DNA of 64,000 nt from assembly GCF_007289895.1 (NCBI RefSeq), contig NZ_CP041660.1, positions 2,914,001 to 2,978,000 of the forward strand, given 5' to 3'. This DNA comes from Catenovulum sediminis. Its GTDB lineage: Bacteria; Pseudomonadota; Gammaproteobacteria; Enterobacterales; Alteromonadaceae. This document shows, in pieces, positions 56,838 through 64,000 of this stretch (position 1 is its first letter; every line of letters starts with the position of its first letter). Made by a program: the position numbers and the translations under genes. The notes beneath the pieces are model-generated. The model saw only the letters and a program-made list of their open reading frames with translations, was not told where the DNA came from and ran no database searches.

Positions 56838-57953
56838 TTGATCATTTTTCGCTATATTTTCGGTGAAACATTTAAAGCGCAGTTTGCTGTGTTTAGTGTG
56901 TTAATGGCTATTTTCTCTTCGCAAACCCTGATGCGGGTTCTGGATGATGCAATGGATGGTGCGTTACCGACCGAGTTAGTATTGAGTATGCTTTCGCTCA
57001 GTATTCCGCCTTTGGCGGGACTTATCTTACCTTTAAGCTTATTTATCGGGATATTTTTGGCTCATGGGCAAATGTATGCAGATAGTGAAATGACGGTACT
57101 TAAAGCTTGCGGAGTCAGCGAGTGGTATATCACACGTGTCACACTGTCATTGGCACTTATCATTGCTGTATTAACTGGAATGTATGCTCTTTTTTGGACG
57201 CCTCAGGCTTATCAGGATAGAGAGGAGCTTCGAGAAAAAATTAGAGCGGATGTTGGCATTTCTAGTTTAATACCCGGACAGTTTCGTGAGTCGAGCAATA
57301 AAAAAGCGGTTATTTTCATTCATGGCAGCGAAGAACGTGGGGTTAATTTTGACCGTGTATTTGTCGCACAAGTGAGCCCGTCAGAAGAAAATCAAAACCG
57401 TTTTGATGTTGTTTACGCTAAACAGGGCCATATGGAAACATTGGCTGACGGTACTGAGCATTTGATATTGCAACAAGGCGCAGCTTACCAAGGTACGACT
57501 GGGCGTATGGATTACCAACTGACTGATTTTGCTAGCTATAGCATGATAGTAAAAGAGCGAACTATTGAAGAACAAAGATTGCGTTTGATGGCTGTGCCCA
57601 GTGTTGAGTTATGGGGCTCTACCAAAACGGCTGAAATCGCAGAGTTACAATGGAGAATCTCACTCCCGCTCAGCGTATTGATAGTCGCAATGATTGCTGT
57701 GCCTCTGGCGAGAGTCAATCCTCGGCAAGGAAAATACGCAAAATTAGTGCCCGCGTTTGCAATTTATTTGTGTTATTTCTTGCTGTTAATGGCCGGGAAA
57801 TCTGCATTGGAAGATGGTAAGATTCCGCCAGCTTTAGGCTTATGGTGGATTCATGCGGGTGCATTTTTATATGCGGCATATTTGTTTACGACTGAGCGTA
57901 CACTCGGTCGTCAATTGTTATTTGAAGTTAAGAAGAGGCGTCGAGCTGCATGA
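56838..57953 (+). CDS. lptF: LPS export ABC transporter permease LptF
   Basis: A 371-residue inner-membrane subunit of the LptB2FG complex that drives LPS to the outer membrane. MIIFRYIFGETFKAQFAVF begins as E. coli LptF does, and the coupling-helix region is TVLKACGVSEWY. Six helices in two blocks flank a periplasmic beta-jellyroll. TTG 56838 is chosen because it fits the family start; an upstream TTG at 56805 would add 11 residues. It overlaps lptG by 4 bp. Confidence 0.93.
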   Translation: MIIFRYIFGETFKAQFAVFSVLMAIFSSQTLMRVLDDAMDGALPTELVLSMLSLSIPPLAGLILPLSLFIGIFLAHGQMYADSEMTVLKACGVSEWYITRVTLSLALIIAVLTGMYALFWTPQAYQDREELREKIRADVGISSLIPGQFRESSNKKAVIFIHGSEERGVNFDRVFVAQVSPSEENQNRFDVVYAKQGHMETLADGTEHLILQQGAAYQGTTGRMDYQLTDFASYSMIVKERTIEEQRLRLMAVPSVELWGSTKTAEIAELQWRISLPLSVLIVAMIAVPLARVNPRQGKYAKLVPAFAIYLCYFLLLMAGKSALEDGKIPPALGLWWIHAGAFLYAAYLFTTERTLGRQLLFEVKKRRRAA

Positions 57954-59014
57954 TTAAAATTGTCGATATATATATTGGCCGCGCAATCGCTTCATCCACC
58001 TTTTTTTCTATTTTAGTATTAACCGCATTAAGTGGATTAATCCGTTTTGTTGAACAGCTAAGATATGTTGGGCGTGGCACTTACGACATGTCAGATGCAT
58101 CTTTGTTTGTTATGTACTCAATCGCCCGTGATATTGAAGTATTTTTCCCAATGGGTGCTTTGTTAGGGGGATTGTTAGGATTAGGTGCGCTCGCTACAAA
58201 TAGTGAGTTAATTGTCATGCAGTCGGTTGGTTTATCTAAGTTGGATATTGTTAAATCAGCAATGAAAACAACTATGTTAATGGTAGTTGCTATCTTAATT
58301 GTTGGTGAGTTTGTGGCGCCACGTTTAGAGCGTAAAGCAGAGCATATTCGTGACAGTGCCTTGTATGGCACGCAGAATTCAATGTCACCGCAAGCCATGT
58401 GGTTAAAAGATGGTAGTCGTTTTGTCCATGTTGGTGATGCGCAAAATGAAGATCATTTAAAAGATATAACCTTGTACGTATTTGACGATGAGCTCCAATT
58501 GAATCAAGTGCTACATGCACAGAGTGCGATATTTTTGCAAAATGAATGGCAATTGATGAACGTAACTCAAACTGATATCGGTGCAGATAATATCAGTTTA
58601 AAGTCGCTTGATACCTTGTTATGGCAGACTAAGATAAGCCCAGATAAATTAACGGTTGTGAATGCAACACCTGAAGCTTGGTCATTGTCTGATTTGTCTG
58701 ACTATCTGGATTATTTAACGGGCAACGAACAGGATCCAAGCCGCTATCAGTTGGCGTTTTGGCGCAAGTTGTTACAGCCATTAACCGTTGCTGTCATGAT
58801 GCTGGTTGCTTTGTCTTTTATTTTTGGTCCACTGCGCAGTACTTCTATGGGCGCACGCATTTTATTAGGCGTGATGACTGGCTTTGGATTTTTTATAACT
58901 AACCGGATTTTTGGGCCGGTTGTATTAGTTTACGATATTCCGCCAGTTGTTGGCGCTATGATGCCAAGTTTGGTATTTACATTGGTTGCCTGGTTTTATT
59001 TGAAAAAGCGTTAA
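57950..59014 (+). CDS. lptG: LPS export ABC transporter permease LptG
   Basis: A 354-residue partner of LptF with the same layout: two helices, VMQSVGLSKLDIVKSA coupling segment, periplasmic jellyroll (SMSPQAMWLKDGSRFVHV) and three terminal helices including FGPLRSTSMGARI. ATGA overlap with lptF. Confidence 0.95.
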   Translation: MIKIVDIYIGRAIASSTFFSILVLTALSGLIRFVEQLRYVGRGTYDMSDASLFVMYSIARDIEVFFPMGALLGGLLGLGALATNSELIVMQSVGLSKLDIVKSAMKTTMLMVVAILIVGEFVAPRLERKAEHIRDSALYGTQNSMSPQAMWLKDGSRFVHVGDAQNEDHLKDITLYVFDDELQLNQVLHAQSAIFLQNEWQLMNVTQTDIGADNISLKSLDTLLWQTKISPDKLTVVNATPEAWSLSDLSDYLDYLTGNEQDPSRYQLAFWRKLLQPLTVAVMMLVALSFIFGPLRSTSMGARILLGVMTGFGFFITNRIFGPVVLVYDIPPVVGAMMPSLVFTLVAWFYLKKR

Positions 59015-59084
59015 AACTAACTGGCAAAATACCCAATATTGCGTATGTTTTAATGAATATAAAACATTCTTAAGCAGGTTGCAC

Positions 59085-59465
59085 ATGGCTTCTATTGTTC
59101 GGATATTACTAATTTTTGCGGGGTGGGGGGCATTAGCTTTAGGTATTTTAGGTGCTATATTACCTGTTTTACCGACCACACCATTTGTCTTATTAGCCGC
59201 CGGTTGTTTCGCAAAATCTTCACCTCGTTTTCATTCGTGGCTGCTAAAGCGGCCATACTTTGGCCCTTTAATACAAGATTATCAAACCTATCGAGGTATC
59301 TCTCGCAGCAGCAAACAAAAAGCAATTTCACTTATTTGGATCAGTATGGCGATTTCCATTTTTGTAACTGCCAAACTGTGGTTGGCTATGCTGTTAATAA
59401 CCATTGCTATTTGCGTCTCTTTATACCTCTGGAGAATGCCCGACGCACCTGAAAAAATTTCTTAG
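59085..59465 (+). CDS. YbaN/DUF454-family inner-membrane protein
   Basis: A 126-residue protein with three or four hydrophobic segments and the family block GAILPVLPTTPFVLLAAGCFAKSSPRFHSWLL (given in part: LPVLPTTPFVLLAAGCF). Role unknown. ATG 59085 with AGG upstream is preferred over TTG 59079. Its 3' end overlaps the convergent periplasmic protein gene by 4 bp. Confidence 0.9.
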   Translation: MASIVRILLIFAGWGALALGILGAILPVLPTTPFVLLAAGCFAKSSPRFHSWLLKRPYFGPLIQDYQTYRGISRSSKQKAISLIWISMAISIFVTAKLWLAMLLITIAICVSLYLWRMPDAPEKIS

Positions 59466-60607
59466 TAGCTAAATAGGGCCTTCAGTGAAAAGTCATACTG
59501 ACGCCGTGAAGGAGTGTAACATTTACTAAATTGTTTAAAGTCTAAATTTTGCCAATTACTGGTAAATAGTACAGATTCGATATGTGCAGCATCCTTTGCG
59601 GTCAGTGGATGTAGTTTAGTTGAAATATCAGTGCCGAGTTCTTGCGCAAAATCGATATTGTTTGCATAGTCCAATAACATAACCAGTGCCCATGCGCCGT
59701 CAACAAAATGTCCCCCCATAGTTGCATAAATTTCGCCATTTTTTAGTAGTTTTAAAGAATTGGGGGTCCAATCAAAAGTACCGACAAGAACTTTATTTTT
59801 AAACGGTTGGTTTGCTAAATAATCAGCCACAGCATGTGCTATGTCTGGACCCGCTGTCCAAACCACTTGTGTATCAGGCATGCGTCTAAATATTGCTTGT
59901 GCTGCATATAAACTTTTGCCGTAATGCCAGTTTGTATATATTTCTGGTAATTGGTGTGCTTTTAAATGGCTACTGGCCTTGGCTAATCCAGACACCCTTA
60001 GCTGGCTTACGCTACTATCGGTTGGGCCTGAAATCGCTGCAATTGTTATTGATTTTGATTGCTTTGATTTTTTCGCTTGCTCAATTAAAATGCGGGCTAA
60101 ATCATATCCTGCCTGTTCATCATTGGGCGTTAAATTGCCTAACCATTGTGAATATTTTTCCCGTGGTTTACCCACGCGTTGACGAAATGATTTACTAACA
60201 CTTGTATTAACCACCATAAAGGGGACTTTATACTGTTCGAACAATTCTAAGGTGATGAATTCCGCGTTCAAAAACAAAGGTGTCAAAACAAAATCAGGTT
60301 TTGGTGAACGCGACAAGCGATTTTGCAATAAACCTTGAAAAGAAAACCGATTATCATCTTTTTCTTCAATATTAATTAATTCAAGATGGATATTCAGGTC
60401 TTTCGCGGCGGCTGTTAGTATTTGGCGATAAATACCCCAGAATTGGAGCGGGGATGCTTCTGGGGATATGGCTAGCACGTGGATGGTTTTTAAGCTATTT
60501 TCGGCTTTCTTTAAGTGGCAAGCTTTGCTGTCCTGCGCAAGGCTTTGCCAACTCATCAAGGTGAAATTGACCATTAAATAGATCACAGACAGAACATTTA
60601 AACGCAT
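59462..60607 (-). CDS. Solitary periplasmic binding protein of the sugar-binding (Peripla_BP_4) type
   Basis: A 381-residue protein with a signal peptide ending SLAQ, then a two-domain periplasmic binding fold: HVLAISPEASPLQFWGIYRQ at the start, QWLGNLTPNDEQAGYDLARILIEQ, IAAISGPTDSSVSQLRVSGL and VLVGTFDWTPNSLKLLKNGE. No ABC permease is adjacent. The family includes LuxP and chemosensory binding proteins, so a sensing role with a membrane kinase elsewhere is possible. Confidence 0.82.
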   Translation of the reverse strand: MRLNVLSVIYLMVNFTLMSWQSLAQDSKACHLKKAENSLKTIHVLAISPEASPLQFWGIYRQILTAAAKDLNIHLELINIEEKDDNRFSFQGLLQNRLSRSPKPDFVLTPLFLNAEFITLELFEQYKVPFMVVNTSVSKSFRQRVGKPREKYSQWLGNLTPNDEQAGYDLARILIEQAKKSKQSKSITIAAISGPTDSSVSQLRVSGLAKASSHLKAHQLPEIYTNWHYGKSLYAAQAIFRRMPDTQVVWTAGPDIAHAVADYLANQPFKNKVLVGTFDWTPNSLKLLKNGEIYATMGGHFVDGAWALVMLLDYANNIDFAQELGTDISTKLHPLTAKDAAHIESVLFTSNWQNLDFKQFSKCYTPSRRQYDFSLKALFSY

Positions 60608-60768
60608 AAGCCAACTCTAATCACTTTCATTAAATTAAATTGCTTAATTACAGTGTAGTTAATTTTTGCTGACAAAGCGCAAGTCTTAGCGAGTAATGGG
60701 CGACATTACCTAATGCAGAAATGGTTAGGTAGGTAAGCATAAAATAAAGTAACAGTGGCGATACTTAT

Positions 60769-61989
60769 TTAATACGGCTTGCCATTGAGATCAAAATTAC
60801 CGCTAGGCCTGACGATATCGCCGGGTTGTATATTGCCTAACAATTGATTGTTGACACTTCTTGCGACAGAGGAACTTCCGTATACTTGGGTGACTTCGAC
60901 TTCATGACGACTGACAATAAAATGTGGGCGGCTATGGCCAGCTTTATCGGTAAAACTGGCTTTGTGTAGTATTTTAAATCGATCACCTACATGTACATTA
61001 TTGGCTCTACCAAGGTTAAACCTGAGCTGTAAATCTTTTGTATCGACGATGCGACCTTGAGCTGAAGTACAGGCAAGTGCGTTGTCAATTTCATTGGTTG
61101 CTTTGGCAATGTTTTGTGTGATGGTGCTGCCATAAGCACTTTGCCAAAATTTTCGGCTACGGATATCAACCGGCCGACGTACATCAAATTCCCACATAGC
61201 CTCACTTTGATATTCAAATGTTCTAATTTTTTCACCACTAAACGCATCGAATATCGAAATTTGCATTTCAAAGTAACGTTCTGCGTGTTCTCCAGTAAAC
61301 CACTGTGCCACTTTGTTATTTGGTTGCCCCATTGAAAGGTCGGTAATTTCACCGGTAATAATCAGTTGAACGTCACTTTTTTCAGCTAGAATCGATAATA
61401 TATTTGCATCGGCAATTTGGCTTTTTTGATTTTTGTCACCACGACTGGCATAAAGGATTGAATTAGTATAGTAGTCACGCAAGTTCAAGTGAGTTGCGGT
61501 TTGACTCATCGTTTTATAAATTCGTTCGCCTAACGTTAATCCAAGCTCATACAAACCGCCAATCTGAGCTTGGTTTTGATTGCGAATTTGCAGTGGTAGC
61601 AGGATGGCGGATTTCTTATAGTCTGCGGTAAAACATTGCCTGTTATCGGCAAAAATATCAGCGCGAATGGTGACTGATAATTGCCCGCGGTGAATTTTTT
61701 CTTCTACCAATTCAATTTCATTGACCACGCCACTGGCTCGCACCATAAATAAATCTTGCGTTAATAAACCATTAGTAACTTGCTGGCTACTGGTAATAGA
61801 CGCACCTGAAAAAAGTAATGCTTGTTTAACGGCTTCTTCAATTGCATTTTGTCGGGCTGCGTCTATTTGTCCATTGATCACTTTACTGCTGGCAGAAGCT
61901 TGATACCAAGCTGCATGCACAGAAAGGCTAAAGGCGCTGAAGAAGGCAGCCAACAATACAAGTGTATGTATAAAGCGAATAGACGACAT
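60769..61989 (-). CDS. flgT: Flagellar H-ring protein FlgT
   Basis: A 406-residue exported protein (signal ending VHAAWY) with the three-part layout of Vibrio FlgT: an N-terminal ARQNAIEEAVKQALLFSGAS segment, a middle domain and a C-terminal beta domain (VHVGDRFKILHKASF, NIQPGDIVRP). FlgT forms the H-ring around the basal body and helps hold the sodium-type motor (MotX/Y) in Vibrio. It is divergent from FlgO/FlgP genes with a sigma-54-like promoter. Confidence 0.9.
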   Translation of the reverse strand: MSSIRFIHTLVLLAAFFSAFSLSVHAAWYQASASSKVINGQIDAARQNAIEEAVKQALLFSGASITSSQQVTNGLLTQDLFMVRASGVVNEIELVEEKIHRGQLSVTIRADIFADNRQCFTADYKKSAILLPLQIRNQNQAQIGGLYELGLTLGERIYKTMSQTATHLNLRDYYTNSILYASRGDKNQKSQIADANILSILAEKSDVQLIITGEITDLSMGQPNNKVAQWFTGEHAERYFEMQISIFDAFSGEKIRTFEYQSEAMWEFDVRRPVDIRSRKFWQSAYGSTITQNIAKATNEIDNALACTSAQGRIVDTKDLQLRFNLGRANNVHVGDRFKILHKASFTDKAGHSRPHFIVSRHEVEVTQVYGSSSVARSVNNQLLGNIQPGDIVRPSGNFDLNGKPY

Positions 61990-62052
61990 AATTAAACCTG
62001 TACGACATTTTATTGACGGTTAGTTGAAAAACAAGCGACTGATTTTATACAA

Positions 62053-62068
62053 AGCGAAATGTATGCCA
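62053..62068 (-). promoter_or_regulatory. Sigma-54 promoter for flgT
   Basis: On the minus strand TGGCATACATTTCGCT has the invariant GG and GC at -24/-12 spacing and TGGCA intact. The expected start near 62043 leaves about 53 bases before the flgT ATG. Confidence 0.7.
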
Positions 62069-62219
62069 CTTTCATTCATTGAAAGTGTTAACTCAGTTTT
62101 AAATGGTATTAATAAGTTATCTAGCGCATTAATAACCTATCAATAACCTATCTAGTCAGCGATAAGAGGATCCACACAAGCCGATCTCAATACGGTTATT
62201 TGCACAGGGATTAAATATT

Positions 62220-62235
62220 TGGAACTAAACTTGCA
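62220..62235 (+). promoter_or_regulatory. Sigma-54 promoter for the flgO-like/flgP operon
   Basis: TGGAACTAAACTTGCA matches TGGCAC-N5-TTGCA with one change in the -24 element and a perfect -12. Transcription would begin near 62247, 43 bases before the ATG at 62290, which also rules out starts further upstream. Confidence 0.75.
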
Positions 62236-62289
62236 GTGTTATCTACATCAAGCCAAGGTTGCATATTTTTGAGGTTTTGGGTCAAAAAG

Positions 62290-62970
62290 ATGACACATAT
62301 TAAGAGATACATTTTAACTATTTGCTGTTTAATTGCCAGCGTCTGGATTTCAGGCTGTGCCTACAAAGCATCACATAGTTATATGGTGCCAGAAGCGCCA
62401 TCACACTCGGCTAAACATTACTATCAACCCGAGATGAGTCAATTATCGGTTAAAGCCTACACCTATATGCTGGCAGACGAATTATTATTGTCAGTAAATG
62501 CGTCTCAAGTGTATGGCAATGTTGCGGTGACACGCTTTGTTGCACAAGATAATCGAACAGACAGTATTGCCAGCGGTGCGCCATTGAAACATTTAGGTGG
62601 ACAATTGGAAGAAGGGTTTATATACGAGCTGCAAAAGCGGGGATTTAAAGTTATCGACTATAAATTGACCGGACATATTAACGTTACTGGACAAGGCGAT
62701 TTAATCTGGAGCCGGGATACTAAAGAATTGGCCGAAAAAGTGGATGTCAAATATGTCTTGGCTGGTACGATGACACCCCATCAAAAGGGGGCCATTGTTA
62801 ATATCCGCCTGATGAATATGCTGAATAAACAAGTGGTCGCTACTGCTCAAGGGTTTATGCCTGAGAATTTATTTTGGGCAGAACAGGCGATCTCTTTGCA
62901 AGACGGTGTATTAATCCATAAAGGTGAAAGACCCCGTGTATATGGAGCTGGACATGAAAGTATTAAGTAA
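62290..62970 (+). CDS. FlgO-family outer-membrane lipoprotein
   Basis: A 226-residue lipoprotein (lipobox SGCA near residue 24) with the FlgO domain: ADELLLSVNASQVYGNVAVTR, LGGQLEEGFIYELQKRGFKVIDY, then VKYVLAGTMTPHQKGAIVNI. FlgO is required for flagellar stability and motility in Vibrio. ATG 62290 is chosen (KKMTHIKRY). A second FlgO-type gene lies downstream, so which one is the functional orthologue is unclear. Confidence 0.82.
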   Translation: MTHIKRYILTICCLIASVWISGCAYKASHSYMVPEAPSHSAKHYYQPEMSQLSVKAYTYMLADELLLSVNASQVYGNVAVTRFVAQDNRTDSIASGAPLKHLGGQLEEGFIYELQKRGFKVIDYKLTGHINVTGQGDLIWSRDTKELAEKVDVKYVLAGTMTPHQKGAIVNIRLMNMLNKQVVATAQGFMPENLFWAEQAISLQDGVLIHKGERPRVYGAGHESIK

Positions 62971-63433
62971 ATTGTGTTTTTCGGTGTTTGTAGTGCTTGT
63001 ACTCTTTGGCTGTCAGAGCAATTTAGCCACTATACAGGTTGATAAACACTATGAGTGGCAGTACCAATTACCAGAACAAGATTATGTCGTATCCGCAATT
63101 GGATATGCACCTATAGAAAGTCAAATGGGTGCCGATAAAACAACTAAAATGGTTAAAGCAATTAAGGCTTCTAAGTTAGATGCTTACCGAGATTTAACTG
63201 AAAAAGTGCACGGCTATAAGTTAGACGGCGATGTTAAAGTCAGTGATTTAGTACTAGGCAACGAGCGAGTTCGCGCCTCGGTGCAGGGGGTTATTAAAGG
63301 TGCGCGTTTGGTTAAATCTTATCACTTAGACGGCGTCTATATTACTGAACTGGAATTGAATTTACGTGATTTATATCGGGTACGTGCATTTACGAATGGG
63401 CAAACTCGAATTATTAACGCTCAGTATCATTAG
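62954..63433 (+). CDS. flgP: Flagellar outer-membrane lipoprotein FlgP
   Basis: A 159-residue LPP20-type lipoprotein with the lipobox VLFGC, QYQLPEQDYVVSAIGYAPIE, SKLDAYRDLTEKVHGYKLDG and ARLVKSYHLDGVYITELELN. In Vibrio and Campylobacter FlgP builds an outer basal disk. ATG 62954 (GGAG upstream) overlaps the preceding gene's end. Confidence 0.9.
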   Translation: MKVLSKLCFSVFVVLVLFGCQSNLATIQVDKHYEWQYQLPEQDYVVSAIGYAPIESQMGADKTTKMVKAIKASKLDAYRDLTEKVHGYKLDGDVKVSDLVLGNERVRASVQGVIKGARLVKSYHLDGVYITELELNLRDLYRVRAFTNGQTRIINAQYH

Positions 63434-63501
63434 TGTTGTTTTAGTGTTGTTGATGATACTACTTTGTATGGTGCGTATGTGGTGCGTATGGTGGAGGCAA
63501 G

Positions 63502-64000
63502 ATGAAAAAAATTATAATAGTGGCGTCAGTCTGGGCGTTATTGACGGGTTGTGAAACATTACAACAATGGAAACAAGCCAAAATTAAACCAGAACAAACG
63601 AATGATGAATTAATACTTGAGAACTTTCAAGGCCACCACGATACGGCTATGTTGTCACACTGGGCACGCGATCCGCATCGTTATATCAATCAAGCTAACC
63701 AGCATATTCGCAGCGATAGCCGATTAAGTATCAGTGATTATGTTGAAGCCATGGCAATTAAGCTGGTTAAAAATATGCGTTATGTGACAGATAAAACACC
63801 TGTTGCTGTGGCGAGTTTTGTCCCAGTGGATTCAAATTTAGAAGAAACAAATTTGTTTGGTATTCATTTAGCGGAAAGTTTTCAACATCAAGCGCAGGTA
63901 CTTGGGTTGTCAGTAATTGATTACAAGGCAACGGGTACTATTCGGGTTACAGAAACGGGCGACTTTGCGTTGAGTCGCGATATCGACGAACTGCGACAGT
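63502..64000 (+). CDS. Second FlgO-family lipoprotein, cut by the window end
   Basis: Starts at ATG 63502 after GGAGG (63493-63497); signal with lipobox LTGC. Visible residues include ENFQGHHDTAMLSHWARDPH, SDYVEAMAIKLVKNMRYVTD, TPVAVASFVPVDSN, FGIHLAESFQHQAQVLGLSV and TGDFALSRDIDELRQ, the FlgO domain. It is more like the classical FlgO (ends outside). The gene is open at base 64000 with no frameshift in view. Confidence 0.85.
   Translation, partial: MKKIIIVASVWALLTGCETLQQWKQAKIKPEQTNDELILENFQGHHDTAMLSHWARDPHRYINQANQHIRSDSRLSISDYVEAMAIKLVKNMRYVTDKTPVAVASFVPVDSNLEETNLFGIHLAESFQHQAQVLGLSVIDYKATGTIRVTETGDFALSRDIDELRQ

Noticed and set aside
63434-63501. Hydrophobic frame across the flgP 3' end and the second FlgO start
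   Set aside because: Overlaps two good genes in another frame; the short repeat TGGTGCGTATG explains part of it.

Overview
The window reads as a chromosomal segment of a motile, Gram-negative gammaproteobacterium of moderate-to-low GC, most likely a marine member of the Alteromonadales. The basis is the nusB-thiL-pgpA, purMN, rnf/rsx-nth, dapA-bamC, pepA-holC-valS and lptFG gene orders, together with TonB/ECF signalling, FlgT/FlgO/FlgP flagellar genes, a PEP-CTERM protein and many c-di-GMP and phosphorelay proteins. Family assignments come from reading motifs; no database search was possible.

Layout. 1-2.5 kb: end of nusB, then thiL, pgpA and a 2OG-Fe(II) oxygenase. 2.5-6.1 kb (minus strand): a SulA-like SOS gene with LexA boxes, a dense palindromic repeat array, a DUF3108 protein, purN and purM. 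6.2-12.3 kb: a membrane chemoreceptor with a translationally coupled thioredoxin-like protein, a sugar-phosphate mutarotase with a HAD phosphatase, a periplasmic binding protein, a MITE-like element and a renalase-like FAD enzyme. 12.6-14.5 kb: a tonB / ECF sigma / putative anti-sigma operon. 14.8-16 kb: an OmpA-family porin. 16-24.5 kb: a signalling cluster with two related hybrid histidine kinases, an Hpt protein, a two-receiver protein and a REC-GGDEF-EAL protein. Two of its receiver domains have lost the phospho-acceptor aspartate.

24.6-29 kb is the accessory part. Between gloA and the intact nth gene lie two decayed copies of the nth 3' end, a TonB-family lipoprotein gene broken by one in-frame stop codon, a PEP-CTERM protein with a sigma-54-like promoter, and a membrane-protein/XRE-regulator pair. 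29-35.2 kb: nth and the complete rsxEGDCBA operon. 35.3-38.6 kb: a LapD-like degenerate GGDEF/EAL receptor, two identical tandem tRNA-Asn genes with a recognisable promoter, and a long AT-rich gap with three DnaA-box-like sites.

38.6-59.5 kb is mostly housekeeping: a MATE transporter, uvrB, an AI-2E-family permease, bcp, dapA-bamC, a NagD-like HAD protein, an M42-like peptidase, M48 and TM2 membrane proteins, yidD (away from its usual rnpA-yidC setting), a DUF4177 protein, radD, valS-holC-pepA and, divergently, lptFG and a YbaN-like protein. 59.5-64 kb: a solitary periplasmic sugar-binding-type protein, then flgT diverging from an FlgO-family gene, flgP and a second FlgO gene cut by the window edge. 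Both sides of that divergent region carry good sigma-54 promoter matches.
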